Shown: positions 7,270 through 16,572, numbered from the stretch's first letter. The stretch: DNA of 64,000 nt from Streptomyces uncialis (GCF_001905345.1 NZ_LFBV01000004.1:248001-312000), one strand, 5' to 3'. Numbers and translations are program-made. Notes: generated by a model not told the origin, from the letters alone.

Positions 7270-10200
7270 ATGACGGTCGATCAGGGCTTGCTGAAGGTGT
7301 ACAGCGATCGGACGTACACGTATACGACGATGGTGCGGCATCAGGGGACGGTGCTGGCGTTCGCGCTGGATGACCGGCGGCGGATCGTGTACACGGTGCT
7401 GGATCTGTCCTTGCATGACGAGAAGCGGGGTGAGCTGGATGCCGCGTACTGGTCGGAGAACCCGGTCGAGCTGCCGTTCCCGGGGGAGATCGTCACCGTC
7501 GGGTACGCGGTGGTGGGGTCGACGGCGATGCCGGTGGTCAAGCGGGGTGGTCGGGTCGAGGCGGAGGACGGTGAGGAGCTGTCGGCGGAGGAGACCGATG
7601 GTTTCCTGTCGTCGACGGCGCGGTTGACCGCGTCCGGTGTGCCGTTCCAGGTGATATCGGACGGGACCCATGTGGTGGTGCTGCGGCAGGCGGTCGGCGC
7701 GGCCCACGCGGATGCGGTGTTCGCGCTGTCGGGCGGTGGCTGCTCGGGTGACCGGTCGCGGGCGGACGTGGTGACGGACACCGCGGGGGCGAAGGTGCCG
7801 GTGGTGGCCGACACCCTGTTGTGTGACCGGTTTCTGCTGGTCGGCGGTGCGCTGAAGCCGGTGGGCGAGGTGCGGTTCAAGCGCAGCCGGCACAAGAGCG
7901 AGCCGGAGTCGGCGAAGGACAGTCTGGGCGCGGCGGACATGGACGGGCAGCCGTTCTTCGAGCCGACGCAGGAGCTGGCGTTCATCCGGAATCTGACCGG
8001 GGGACGGTTCGCGGCGGTGCTGACGCCGACGGCGGTACAGGGGCAGCAGCGGTGGCAGTTCTTCGCCTTCAACCAGGTCACCGGGCGGATCGACTCGTTC
8101 AATGTGGAGCAGGGCGCGGACGGTCTGTTCAACACGCAGGGCAGCCGGTACTGGACGAGTCCGGATGAGCGTTACCGGGCTTCGGTGTTCGAGCGGGAGC
8201 CGGGGACGTGCCCGTTCACGGGTCTGGCGCTGGTGCCGGTCAGCTCGGAGACCCGGCACGCCGAGACCGCGCTCAGGTTCAACGGCACGAGTGCGTATGT
8301 CGATCTCGGGGCGGCGCCGGCGCTGAGGTTCGAGGGCCGGGCGTATGCGGTGGAAGCGTGGATCCGTCCGGATGCGGCCGGTGGTCCGGTGGTGGCGCGC
8401 TGGTCGGGTACGGGGCAGGGCGGGTTCCGCCTGCGGGTGACCGGTACGGGGCAGGTGGTGCTGGACCACGGCGCGGGTTCGCTGACCGCGGCGCAGACGA
8501 TCACCGCCGGCGTGTACGCGCATGTGGCGGTCTCCTTCGACGGGTCGGTCGCCACCGTGTACGTGAACGGTGCGTTCAGCGGGAGCGCCGTGCTCGCTTA
8601 CGGGCAGGACGGCACGGCGGGGCTGCGGATCGGTGCGGCGCAGGGCGGCGGGTTCTTCGCCGGGGTGATCGACGAGGTGCGGATCTGGCGGCGGGGCCGG
8701 GCCCAGCACGAGGTGGCCGAGGAGCGGGTCCACCGGCTGATCGGCAACGAGCCGGGTCTCGCCGCGTACTACCGGCTGGACGAGGCCGCCGGGACGCGGG
8801 CCTTTGACCAGACGGACAGCGCCGCGCACGGGACACTGACCGGGACGCCCGCGTGGGTGACCTCGCTGGCCCCGGTCGGTGACCATCCGGGGGTGCGCCG
8901 GGACAGTTTCACGGTGTCCGGGCGGGATGTGGTGTCCGGTCTGTCGGCCTCGCTGTACTACCAGCAGGAGGAGGCGGTGTCCGGCTACGGTGACGAGGCC
9001 AAGCCGGCGAAACGTCAGGCCCGCGTCCTGCTCGCGTGTGCCACCCGGCCCAGCGGGACCCCGGCGGCGGAGGCGCACATCGCCGCTGTCGACTTCGGGG
9101 TGGGGGTGGACGGGCGTCTCGCCGACGTGCCGGACGTGGTGACCCTGTCGGAGGTCGGCCGCCCGGTGGAGGAGTCCGCCGACCGGGTCACCGCTCAGGA
9201 AGGGCGGGTCGGGCAGCTGGAGCAGGAAGTGCGGACCATTCAGAACGAGGTCACTGCCCTGACGGTGGAGAAGGCGGGGCTTGAGGCGGAGATCGCCCGG
9301 ATCATCGGGTCGGGTTCCACCGACCCGATGAAATGGGCCGTCTCTATCAGGATGGCCGGCCAGGAAATTTACCTGGGCCGCTGGTCCGGCGATATGGTGG
9401 GGGATACTTCCACGCCCGGGATGCGTTGGCAGTTGAGGCCGGTGCCCGGTGTGGAGGGCCGTTACGGCAACCCCAGGGTGATGGTGGTCGCTCTGGATGT
9501 GGGCGACAGGGTCATGGGCACGTCGTCGGCACTCCCCAGCCCCCACCCACCGGGCGCTGTGGGCAGCGTGCTGCAGCCCGCTGTCACCGGCACGCCGTCC
9601 ACGAACGTCCAGTGGTATGTGAAGGGCGACATACGTACCGGCTTCACCCTCCAGCAGGTGGACTCCAATCTCTGGTATCGCGGCTTTCAAGTGGGGCCGG
9701 AGGACCTTGCCATCGCGTTGCGGGCCGAGAAGGTGGGGATGGCCCCGGACCCGCAGCTGCTGCTGAAGCAGAGCCGGCTCGCTGTCGTCGGTCCCCTTAT
9801 CCAGCGTCGGGAGCAGGATCTGGCGGTGAAGCAGGCGGACCTCGGGCTGGCGCGCGAGGAGCTGTCGCGGCTGACCGGGGCGCTGCTGGGTTCGGCTGAT
9901 CTGGTGCTGTCGGTGCCGATCATCGCGGTCGACGCGAACGGTCTGAGCAGTGCGGGGGCGGTGCTGCGGTTCGCGCGGAGTTCGGCCACACCGTTCCTGA
10001 TGGACAGTGCGGCCGGGCGGGTGGCCATGTATTTCCGGGGGGCGAACGGGCAATTGTTCGCCGCGTATCTGGACACCAGTGCGGTGCGCGGGGTTCAGCA
10101 GATCGCCGCGGCCGGGGTGACGGCGCTGTTCACCGCCCGTGATCCGGGGCTCGATCTGGGGGCGGGAACGCAGATCCGTGTCACCGATGCGACGGTGAAC

Positions 10201-13200
10201 GGCGCGGCGGCCGCAGGATTGTGTGATCTGACGGTCACCCGGGGTACGGAGACGGAGGTGTTCGCGCGGCTGCCGCGGCGGGCCCGGGATCTGGCGGCGA
10301 TCGTCAACGGTGTGCCGGACGAGCCGGTCCAGGTCGGCACGGTGGCCAGTGTCTCCGGCGACCAGGTGCGCCTGACCCAGGCCACTCCCGTGGCGGTTCC
10401 CGCGTATGGGTATCTGTGGATCGGGAGTGCCTCCCATCTGGTGACGACGGCCGCCGTGGTCGGTGCGACCACGCTGCGGGTGACGCCCCCGCCGTCGGCC
10501 GGGATCACCCCCGGGACGGTGATCTCACTCGTGCGCTACGACACCACCAAGGCCACCGCCTCGCAGCCCGGTGTGTCACTGACCCGGGGCTCGCGGTGGA
10601 TCACGGTGAGCGCGGACAAGGCCGAGTCGCCGGTGCCGAACGGGACCGCGACCGTGCGGGTGTCCGGGCACGGCAGCCGGTGGCGCGGGGACTCCCCGGG
10701 CCGGGCCTTCTCGTTCAACGGGGCCTCGCACCGGCTGTCCCTGCCCGCCGCCCGGCTCGAACAGGTCACCGCCCCGGCTGGGGACCTGACCGCGGAGGCA
10801 TGGATCAAGCCCCACCTCATCCCCGCCGCCCGCTCACGGATCCTGCACGCCAGGAGCGCGGACACCAAGGCGGCTCTCGCCCTCACCTCCGCAGAGGCGC
10901 TCCCCGGGGGCATGCTCCTGGACGGCAGCAACGACGCCCTGGGGATTAACCAGGCCGACCCCACGGGGACGGATTTCACCATCGAGTGCTGGCTCAAGCG
11001 CACTGCGAACCGCACCTCCGTGGACACCATCGTCTGCTGTGGTGTCAACGGGCTGACCATGGGTTTCACCGCGGACGGGAAATTCAGCTTCGGGTTCAAC
11101 GCCTCAGGCTCCGCGCAGACTCTCACCACCGCCGCGGCCTACAACGACAGTGAGTGGCATCACTGGGCGGTCACCTTCGACCGGACCAGCAAGGTCCAGG
11201 TCATCTACCGGGACGGGCTGGAGGTCGCCCGCCGCACAGCCACCGGGGTGCCCACCGCCAGTACCTTCATCGTCGTCGGCCGCACCGACACCGGCACCAC
11301 CTACTTCTTCTCCGGGCGGCTGGCGGAGCTGCGGACGTGGAACGTGGCCCGGTCGGCGGCCGACATCAACGCCGACCGCTACCGCCGTATCACCTCCACC
11401 GAGCCGGGGCTGACCGGCGCCTGGATCTACGAGAAGTCCCGTCTGGACACCGCGTACGCGGACGGCCAGCTCCTGTTCACGGACACGGGTCCGCTCGGAC
11501 GTCACGGCGGCGTCTGGGGCGACCCCGCCACGTCCGATTCCGCCCTGACGAAGTACCGCATCGTGGCGGCCGTCGGGGACAAGGTCCGGCAGAGCCGGGA
11601 CAGCTACCCCTGCGGTGACTGGTCCCATCTGGCGGCCGTCCACGAGCAGTCCTGGGCGCTGCGGTTCGACGGCACGGCGTGGGCCGAGACCCCGGACGCG
11701 GACGCCCTCGACATCACCGGGGACCTGACCGTCGAGGTCTTCGCCACCATCGACGCGATCGGCACCCGCCAGGGCCTGATCTCCAAGGGCCGGCTCGGGG
11801 ACGGCACCGGCGGCAGCGTCCCCTACCAGCTCACTGTCCTCGCGAACGGGAAGCTGGAGTTTGCCTTCGAGGAACCGGGACCGGTCGTCAAACGTTTCAC
11901 CTCCGCCACCGCGATCACCGCGGGCTTCCACCGGATCGCCGTCGTCCGCAAGGCCGGCAGCACCACCCAGGAAGTCAAGGGCAAACGCAACTTCCCCGTC
12001 ACCGGCGCCGACGGCACCACCACAAGCCAGGAATTCGACGTCGTGGAACGCGTCGACGTCGCGGAATGGCAGGACATCCGGTTCGTCGTCGACGGCACCG
12101 AGCTCGCCATCATCAACCCCGCATTCCTTTTGCAGCCCCAGCCCCAGAACCAGCCCGCAACACTCATCCCCGTCGACTACGGCCGGTACACCGGCCCCGG
12201 CCCCCGCGGCAACGACGGCGCCCTGGAGATCGGCCGCGTCCAGGACGGCACCACCGCCCATGCGCTCAAGGGCACCATCGGCGAGGTCCGCATCTGGGGC
12301 AAGGCCCGGGACAACCAGCAGCTCGGCACCGTACTCCAGCCGAGGGACGACGGCCTGATCGCCCGCTGGACGTTCGAGGAGAACGAGGGCAACTCCACCA
12401 CCGACACCGCCGGCGGATACGACCTGAAGCTGCGCCGGGCCCGCTGGACCACCGACCCCGACCCCCGCGCCAGCGCCTTCACCCTCTACCGCGACGGCCG
12501 CCCCATCCCCTGCGACACCCCCGCCACCTCTCCTCTCGGCGAGTGGGGCGACGAACAGCTCACCCTCGGCGCTCTCAACCGTGCCGGCACCGTCAGCGAC
12601 TTCTTCCACGGCACCCTCGAAGAGGTGCGCCTGTGGCGCACCGCCCGCACCCCCGAACAGCTCCTGGACAACCTCTTCACCCGCCTCAAGGGTGACAAAC
12701 AGGACTTGCTCGCCTACTGGCCCTTCGACTCCGACTCCACCACGGTCACCGCCGAAACCGTGGCGGACCACTCCCTGCGCGGCAACCACCTCGATGTCGG
12801 CACCGACGCCACCCGCCCCCGCATCGTTCTGTCCACCGCCCCTGTCTCCACCGACACCGCCACCGTCCGCTCAGCCCTCGCCGGCGTCCGCACCCTCTTC
12901 CACCAGAGCGCCACCGCCGGACCCGCCGCAGCCGAATACGCCGACCTCCAGTACACCCAGAGCGGCGAGGCATACGGCGTCCTCAAACGCTCCTACAGCC
13001 ACCTCAGCGACGGCTTCTGGCACCTGACCACCGGCTACAAGGTCGGCGACCTGGTCAGCGAATGGGTCAGCCAGATCCAGTTCGACCCCCAGCTCATCGG
13101 CTACATCGAAGGCGCCCCACCCGTCCCCTCCGAAAACCTCACCGGCGGCACCGACCCCGCCGGCTGCTCCACCGTCACCTTCCAGCAGGCCGACGAGGTC

Positions 13201-14763
13201 ACCTCCACCCTCTCCTCCGCCCACGAACGCAGCGTCGACACCAGCTTCAGCCTCACCGCCGCAACCGAAGTCGACCAGGAAACCCTGATGATCATCGCGC
13301 CCGTCGGGTTCGGCATCGCCAGGCCACTCTTCGACGCCAAGGTCAAAGGCGGCCTCGGCGGCAGCCTCGAATTCTCCAACGCCTGGACCAACGAGACCTC
13401 CGTCTCCCAGGGCACCAGCACCGAACGCAACACCACCGCCACCCTCACCGGCGCCTGGGAAGACCCCGCCACCCTCCTCAATGACGCCATCGGCCGCCGC
13501 TACGCCCCCGCCAACCAGGGCTACGCCCTCGTCCAGTCCGAGACCGCCGACGTCTACGCCCTGCGCCTGGCCCACACCGGTGACCTGGTCGCCTACCGGA
13601 TGATGCCCAACCCCGACATCCCCAGGGACTGGAACATCATCAGCTTCCCCATCAACCCCCAATACACCAAACAGGGCACCCTCGACGGAGCCGTCGGTTT
13701 CAACGAACGCGGCAAGGTTCTCGACCCCGCCTACCCCAACGCCACTCAGCGCGGCGACTACAGCTACTTCAAACCCCGCGAGGCGTACGCCATCAAACGC
13801 CGCATCATGCGCGAACGCCAGCAACTGGAGAACTACTACAACACCGTTTCCACCGAAACGAGCAAGAGCGACCCCACCGCCGAGCGCGCCGGCAAGGTCC
13901 TGGAATCCTTCATCGGAGCAACACCCCCCAGCCCCGACGCCAAACAGCCCACCGCCACCGCCGACGCCTTCGCCAACCGCAACATCGCCAACACCTACGT
14001 CTGGACCGCCGACGGCGGCTTCTTCGCCGAAACCACCGGCACCACCGACGTCGTCACCCAGACCACCGGCGGCTCCTACACCTTCTCCGGCAAAGTCACC
14101 GGCACCCTGGAAACCAGCTTCGAAATCTCCGGCGTCGGCGTCGGCCTCCAGTTCGAGGCCAGCCTCGGCGGCGGCACCACCGTCACCCGCACCCGAAGCC
14201 GCGAAGCCACCCGCTCCCACAGCATCGAAGTCGAGTGCAATCCCACCCGCGACCTCCAGAAATACGACGACAAGGGCGTACCGGTATACGCCGCGGGCAA
14301 ACCCGTCCTCGTCCCCGGCAAAGTCGACGCCTACCGCTTCATGACCTTCTACCTCGGCCAGGACACCACCCACTTCGACGACTTCTACAACAAAGTCGCC
14401 GACCCCACCTGGCTCGCCAACAGCAACAACCCCAACGCAGCCGCCCTGCGCCAGGCCCGCCACAGCGACCGCAAACCCCCCTGCTGGCGCATCCTCCACC
14501 GCGTCACCTACATCTCCCGCATCCTCCCCGCCATCCCCCCACCCGGAGCACCCCCGCTGGAGAAGGCCCTCCACGACGTCGACGTCACCAGCAACTACGA
14601 ACTCATCCGACGCCTCGACCCCTACGTCTCCACCGCCACCTCCTCCCGCGCCGAACTCGCCGACGCCACCCGCACCGCCCTCACCACCCACCTCCCCCTG
14701 CTCCTGCCCCACGCAGCGGAGATCGCCCAGTTCCTCGGCGACTACTACGGCATCACCGACTAG
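7270..14763 (+). CDS. Giant multi-LamG (jellyroll) protein with coiled coils
   Basis: 2,497 residues from the ATG at 7270, preceded by GGGGA. Earlier in-frame starts give non-coding-like sequence. No signal peptide is seen. LamG/concanavalin-like jellyrolls lie at about residues 331-518 (ALRFNGTSAYVDLG, FAGVIDEVRIWRRGR), 1142-1210 with its end displaced to about 1420, 1213-1395 (nested in the previous one), 1458-1720 and 1737-1850. Two short coiled coils (about 637-677 and 837-874) flank an inserted Trp-rich module (678-817). The last 600 residues are Thr/Ser-rich and beta-rich, with VGFGIARPLFDAKVKGGLGG and alternating polar-hydrophobic strands. A lectin or pore-forming role is conceivable, but I recognise no family. 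Codon use shifts from G-ending to C-ending along the gene. Confidence 0.7.
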   Translation: MTVDQGLLKVYSDRTYTYTTMVRHQGTVLAFALDDRRRIVYTVLDLSLHDEKRGELDAAYWSENPVELPFPGEIVTVGYAVVGSTAMPVVKRGGRVEAEDGEELSAEETDGFLSSTARLTASGVPFQVISDGTHVVVLRQAVGAAHADAVFALSGGGCSGDRSRADVVTDTAGAKVPVVADTLLCDRFLLVGGALKPVGEVRFKRSRHKSEPESAKDSLGAADMDGQPFFEPTQELAFIRNLTGGRFAAVLTPTAVQGQQRWQFFAFNQVTGRIDSFNVEQGADGLFNTQGSRYWTSPDERYRASVFEREPGTCPFTGLALVPVSSETRHAETALRFNGTSAYVDLGAAPALRFEGRAYAVEAWIRPDAAGGPVVARWSGTGQGGFRLRVTGTGQVVLDHGAGSLTAAQTITAGVYAHVAVSFDGSVATVYVNGAFSGSAVLAYGQDGTAGLRIGAAQGGGFFAGVIDEVRIWRRGRAQHEVAEERVHRLIGNEPGLAAYYRLDEAAGTRAFDQTDSAAHGTLTGTPAWVTSLAPVGDHPGVRRDSFTVSGRDVVSGLSASLYYQQEEAVSGYGDEAKPAKRQARVLLACATRPSGTPAAEAHIAAVDFGVGVDGRLADVPDVVTLSEVGRPVEESADRVTAQEGRVGQLEQEVRTIQNEVTALTVEKAGLEAEIARIIGSGSTDPMKWAVSIRMAGQEIYLGRWSGDMVGDTSTPGMRWQLRPVPGVEGRYGNPRVMVVALDVGDRVMGTSSALPSPHPPGAVGSVLQPAVTGTPSTNVQWYVKGDIRTGFTLQQVDSNLWYRGFQVGPEDLAIALRAEKVGMAPDPQLLLKQSRLAVVGPLIQRREQDLAVKQADLGLAREELSRLTGALLGSADLVLSVPIIAVDANGLSSAGAVLRFARSSATPFLMDSAAGRVAMYFRGANGQLFAAYLDTSAVRGVQQIAAAGVTALFTARDPGLDLGAGTQIRVTDATVNGAAAAGLCDLTVTRGTETEVFARLPRRARDLAAIVNGVPDEPVQVGTVASVSGDQVRLTQATPVAVPAYGYLWIGSASHLVTTAAVVGATTLRVTPPPSAGITPGTVISLVRYDTTKATASQPGVSLTRGSRWITVSADKAESPVPNGTATVRVSGHGSRWRGDSPGRAFSFNGASHRLSLPAARLEQVTAPAGDLTAEAWIKPHLIPAARSRILHARSADTKAALALTSAEALPGGMLLDGSNDALGINQADPTGTDFTIECWLKRTANRTSVDTIVCCGVNGLTMGFTADGKFSFGFNASGSAQTLTTAAAYNDSEWHHWAVTFDRTSKVQVIYRDGLEVARRTATGVPTASTFIVVGRTDTGTTYFFSGRLAELRTWNVARSAADINADRYRRITSTEPGLTGAWIYEKSRLDTAYADGQLLFTDTGPLGRHGGVWGDPATSDSALTKYRIVAAVGDKVRQSRDSYPCGDWSHLAAVHEQSWALRFDGTAWAETPDADALDITGDLTVEVFATIDAIGTRQGLISKGRLGDGTGGSVPYQLTVLANGKLEFAFEEPGPVVKRFTSATAITAGFHRIAVVRKAGSTTQEVKGKRNFPVTGADGTTTSQEFDVVERVDVAEWQDIRFVVDGTELAIINPAFLLQPQPQNQPATLIPVDYGRYTGPGPRGNDGALEIGRVQDGTTAHALKGTIGEVRIWGKARDNQQLGTVLQPRDDGLIARWTFEENEGNSTTDTAGGYDLKLRRARWTTDPDPRASAFTLYRDGRPIPCDTPATSPLGEWGDEQLTLGALNRAGTVSDFFHGTLEEVRLWRTARTPEQLLDNLFTRLKGDKQDLLAYWPFDSDSTTVTAETVADHSLRGNHLDVGTDATRPRIVLSTAPVSTDTATVRSALAGVRTLFHQSATAGPAAAEYADLQYTQSGEAYGVLKRSYSHLSDGFWHLTTGYKVGDLVSEWVSQIQFDPQLIGYIEGAPPVPSENLTGGTDPAGCSTVTFQQADEVTSTLSSAHERSVDTSFSLTAATEVDQETLMIIAPVGFGIARPLFDAKVKGGLGGSLEFSNAWTNETSVSQGTSTERNTTATLTGAWEDPATLLNDAIGRRYAPANQGYALVQSETADVYALRLAHTGDLVAYRMMPNPDIPRDWNIISFPINPQYTKQGTLDGAVGFNERGKVLDPAYPNATQRGDYSYFKPREAYAIKRRIMRERQQLENYYNTVSTETSKSDPTAERAGKVLESFIGATPPSPDAKQPTATADAFANRNIANTYVWTADGGFFAETTGTTDVVTQTTGGSYTFSGKVTGTLETSFEISGVGVGLQFEASLGGGTTVTRTRSREATRSHSIEVECNPTRDLQKYDDKGVPVYAAGKPVLVPGKVDAYRFMTFYLGQDTTHFDDFYNKVADPTWLANSNNPNAAALRQARHSDRKPPCWRILHRVTYISRILPAIPPPGAPPLEKALHDVDVTSNYELIRRLDPYVSTATSSRAELADATRTALTTHLPLLLPHAAEIAQFLGDYYGITD
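9303..9330. repeat. Perfect 11-bp inverted repeat inside the giant gene
   Basis: CATCGGGTCGG, GTTCCA, CCGACCCGATG form a perfect stem at the point where the first coiled coil ends and the Trp-rich module begins. It marks the left edge of a segment (to about 9720) whose base use differs from its flanks. Confidence 0.6.
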
Positions 14764-14872
14764 CAGAGCACCGGGCCCGCACTCCGTCGAAGTGACCCAT
14801 CGCGTTTACGAAGGGTGCGTCTACGGCCACCAAGCAGCAAATGAAGATTGAGAAGGAGTTTGCCTGGGCCGA

Positions 14873-15070
14873 TTAGTTCTGTGGGCCCCTGGGGAGTTGG
14901 CCGCGCCTGAGTAGGGCGCGGCCAGCAGCCAGCGTGGAGTGAATTGCAGGCGCGGTAATAGGGATCGACCCTTCGCCTCTGCGGCGGACGATGCTGATGA
15001 AGGCGCCCTCGATGCATCCGTCGACTACTGACCCATGGACAAGGAAAGGCTTAAGTTCCTCGGGCTGTGG
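14873..15070 (-). pseudogene. C-terminal part of AlbA_2-like gene, severed by unit 2
   Basis: Read on the minus strand from the target duplication CCACAG (15070-15065), the frame continues PEELKPFLVHGSVVDG and ISIVRRRGEGSIPITAP, then stops at TAA (14875-14873). It has no start of its own. Joined in frame to the N-terminal fragment that ends HIPPQ at 16573, it gives one continuous protein of about 225 residues with the expected IPPQxxxxKPFLVHG-like continuation of AlbA_2/Schlafen-type domains. The 1.5-kb transposition unit lies between the two parts. This fragment is probably untranslated. Confidence 0.85.
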
Positions 15071-15107
15071 TGATGTTGGCCAGTTGGGATTCCCCCACTG
15101 GCGGCCA
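15071..15107 (+). repeat. Left inverted repeat of unit 2
   Basis: Imperfect 37-bp arm with an 18-bp perfect core at 15078-15095. A further GGCCGCC sub-repeat lies inside at 15127-15133. Confidence 0.8.
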
Positions 15108-15178
15108 ATTAGCGGGGGAGCTATCTGGCCGCCGTTGGTGACATTCGGTGATCGTGGAGCGAGGAGTCGGTTGGGTGG

Positions 15179-15955
15179 TCACAAGGTGCGTAGGAAGTCT
15201 TCGAGCGCCCTATTGAAGACGTTCGGGCGTTCCATGTTGGGGTAGTGGGCGGTTCCGTCGATCGATGTCGCGTGGCCGTTGGTGACGGTGTTGGTGAGGC
15301 GTTCGGCCATGCCGAGGTGGTCGGGTGAGTCGATGGTGCCGTTGATGGCCAGCACGGGTACGTCGATCTTGGCGGCACGGTTCCAGGTGTCGCGGACGGG
15401 GATGCGCGGGTCGGGTTCGTCGGGGGTGTGCTTGGACAGGGTGCTGCGTGTCATCTCGCGCAGTCGGCTGACGACTTCCGGGTCGAGATCGTCGAGGGTG
15501 CGGTGCGGGCCTGCGGCGAAGAGTGTGAACTCCTCGACGGCGGCGTCCAGGTCGCCGGCGGACATCGCCGACTGCCACGCGGTCCAGGTTTGAGTGGTCC
15601 AGGGGTCGGTGAAGTACGGTTCGCTGGTCCCGGAGCCGCTGACGACCACCGCACTGACCAGTTCCGGATGCTCCAGCGCGGTGTCGACCGCGATGCTTCC
15701 CCCCATGGAGACGCCCACCAGGATGGCGGGGCCGGTGCCCAAATGTCGTAGCAGCGCGGCGAGGACGTCGGTGTGCCGGAACGGTTCGGTGGCGTTGGCG
15801 GACCGGCCGTGGCCTCGGGCATCGGGCGCGATAATGCGGTACCGCGCGGCGAGGGCGGGGATCTGGTCATTCCACATGCGGTGGTCCAGGAAGCCACCGT
15901 GCAGCAGGACGAGGGGGCGGCCAGTGCCGGTATCGAGCCAGAACAGATCATTCAT
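15179..15955 (-). CDS. Alpha/beta hydrolase
   Basis: 258 residues. The ATG at 15955 is annotated. A TTG three codons upstream (15964) has better spacing to AGGA and is a real alternative. The nucleophile elbow GVSMGG places Ser83 as nucleophile. LVLLHGGFLDHRMW supplies the oxyanion-hole HGG, INGTID supplies the acid, and GTAHYPNMERP supplies the His, so the triad is complete. The family hydrolyses esters, lactones or related bonds. The substrate is unknown. It is divergent from the MarR gene within transposition unit 2, the usual layout for a regulator-controlled detoxification or degradation enzyme. Confidence 0.85.
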   Translation of the reverse strand: MNDLFWLDTGTGRPLVLLHGGFLDHRMWNDQIPALAARYRIIAPDARGHGRSANATEPFRHTDVLAALLRHLGTGPAILVGVSMGGSIAVDTALEHPELVSAVVVSGSGTSEPYFTDPWTTQTWTAWQSAMSAGDLDAAVEEFTLFAAGPHRTLDDLDPEVVSRLREMTRSTLSKHTPDEPDPRIPVRDTWNRAAKIDVPVLAINGTIDSPDHLGMAERLTNTVTNGHATSIDGTAHYPNMERPNVFNRALEDFLRTL

Positions 15956-16012
15956 GACAATCAAGGTGTCATTCCTGTAGGAAAATGGCAACCAGGGTGT
16001 CATCCTTATGGG
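15956..16012. promoter_or_regulatory. Divergent promoter with repeated GGTGTCAT boxes
   Basis: GGTGTCAT occurs at 15965-15972 and 15996-16003, 31 bp apart, which is about three helical turns, so both copies face the same side of the DNA. They occupy the short gap between the hydrolase and MarR starts and are candidate sites for the MarR protein. No perfect palindrome is present. Confidence 0.45.
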
Positions 16013-16486
16013 ATGAATGAGACAGATCGTGGCCTGGCATCCGAAGAACTCACTGAACGACTCACCGAGGTGTTCGACTTGGTGGGCCCGCTGTACCGGC
16101 GTACCCAGCGCAAGGTGGAGCAGGACGTGTCCGTCGAAGGACTGTCGGTAGGGGTGCGGGCCGTACTCAATCTGCTCCATGAACATGGCCCCATGACCGT
16201 CCCTCAGATGGCACGGGCGCAGACACTCAGCCGCCAGTTCGTCCAGCGTATGGTCAACGACGCGACCACACGAGGTCTGGTCGAACCTGCCCCCAACCCG
16301 GCCCACAAAAGGTCCCCCCTCATCCGGCTGGCCGAACAGGGTCGGACCGCTATCACCGCCGTGCTCGACCGCGAACGCGCAGTGCTGCGCCAAGTCGGCG
16401 GTGACCTCACCGACACCGAGGTCGACGCCTGCCTTCGGGTCCTCTCCCGCCTCCTCGAACTCATGGGCAACGGCGACGTCGACTGA
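16013..16486 (+). CDS. MarR-family transcriptional regulator
   Basis: 157 residues from the ATG at 16013. The winged helix-turn-helix lies at about residues 35-105: MTVPQMARAQTLSRQFVQRMV is the recognition region, followed by the wing around NPAHKRSPLIRLAEQG. The C-terminal helices form the dimer interface. It probably represses the divergent hydrolase gene and itself, and responds to the hydrolase substrate or a related ligand. It is carried inside transposition unit 2 and so travels with its target. Confidence 0.85.
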   Translation: MNETDRGLASEELTERLTEVFDLVGPLYRRTQRKVEQDVSVEGLSVGVRAVLNLLHEHGPMTVPQMARAQTLSRQFVQRMVNDATTRGLVEPAPNPAHKRSPLIRLAEQGRTAITAVLDRERAVLRQVGGDLTDTEVDACLRVLSRLLELMGNGDVD

Positions 16487-16536
16487 GCCAGGCCGCAGGA
16501 GATCGCCCGATTGCTCGCAGGGAGTGACAAAGTAAC

Positions 16537-16572
16537 TGGCCGTACGTGGGGAATCCCAACTGGCCGCCGTCA
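16537..16572 (-). repeat. Right inverted repeat of unit 2
   Basis: Perfect core 16548-16565, outer end GTCA at 16569-16572, followed by the CTGTGG duplication (16573-16578). The terminal TCA supplies a TGA stop to the interrupted AlbA_2-like gene on the minus strand. Confidence 0.85.

Larger units (their letters stand above)
15071..16572. mobile_element. Transposase-less transposition unit 2, hydrolase and MarR cargo
   Basis: A 1,502-bp segment with TGA...TCA ends. The perfect core GGCCAGTTGGGATTCCCC (15078-15095) recurs inverted at 16548-16565, with imperfect extension on both sides. CTGTGG is directly repeated at 15065-15070 and 16573-16578, a 6-bp target duplication. Removing the element plus one duplication copy restores an AlbA_2-like reading frame, which independently fixes both ends. 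Internal sub-repeats of GGCCAGTT/GGCGGCC type near each end recall IS21-family termini. The unit encodes only an alpha/beta hydrolase and a divergent MarR regulator. Its repeats differ from those of unit 1, so a different helper transposase would be needed. Confidence 0.9.

Noticed and set aside
7045..10437. Long minus-strand frame of 1,130 codons opposite the giant gene
   Set aside because: It is the mirror of the plus-strand gene, rich in Arg/Pro/His as expected for antisense reading of G-ending codons, with no start site or domain.
12871..14712. Minus-strand frame of 613 codons, Gly/Val-rich
   Set aside because: It mirrors the C-ending codons of the giant gene and shows no domain or ribosome binding site.
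14899..14923. Stem GGCCGCGCC/GGCGCGGCC, first read as the giant gene's terminator
   Set aside because: It lies within the coding sequence of the interrupted AlbA_2-like gene's C-terminal part, so it need not be a terminator.
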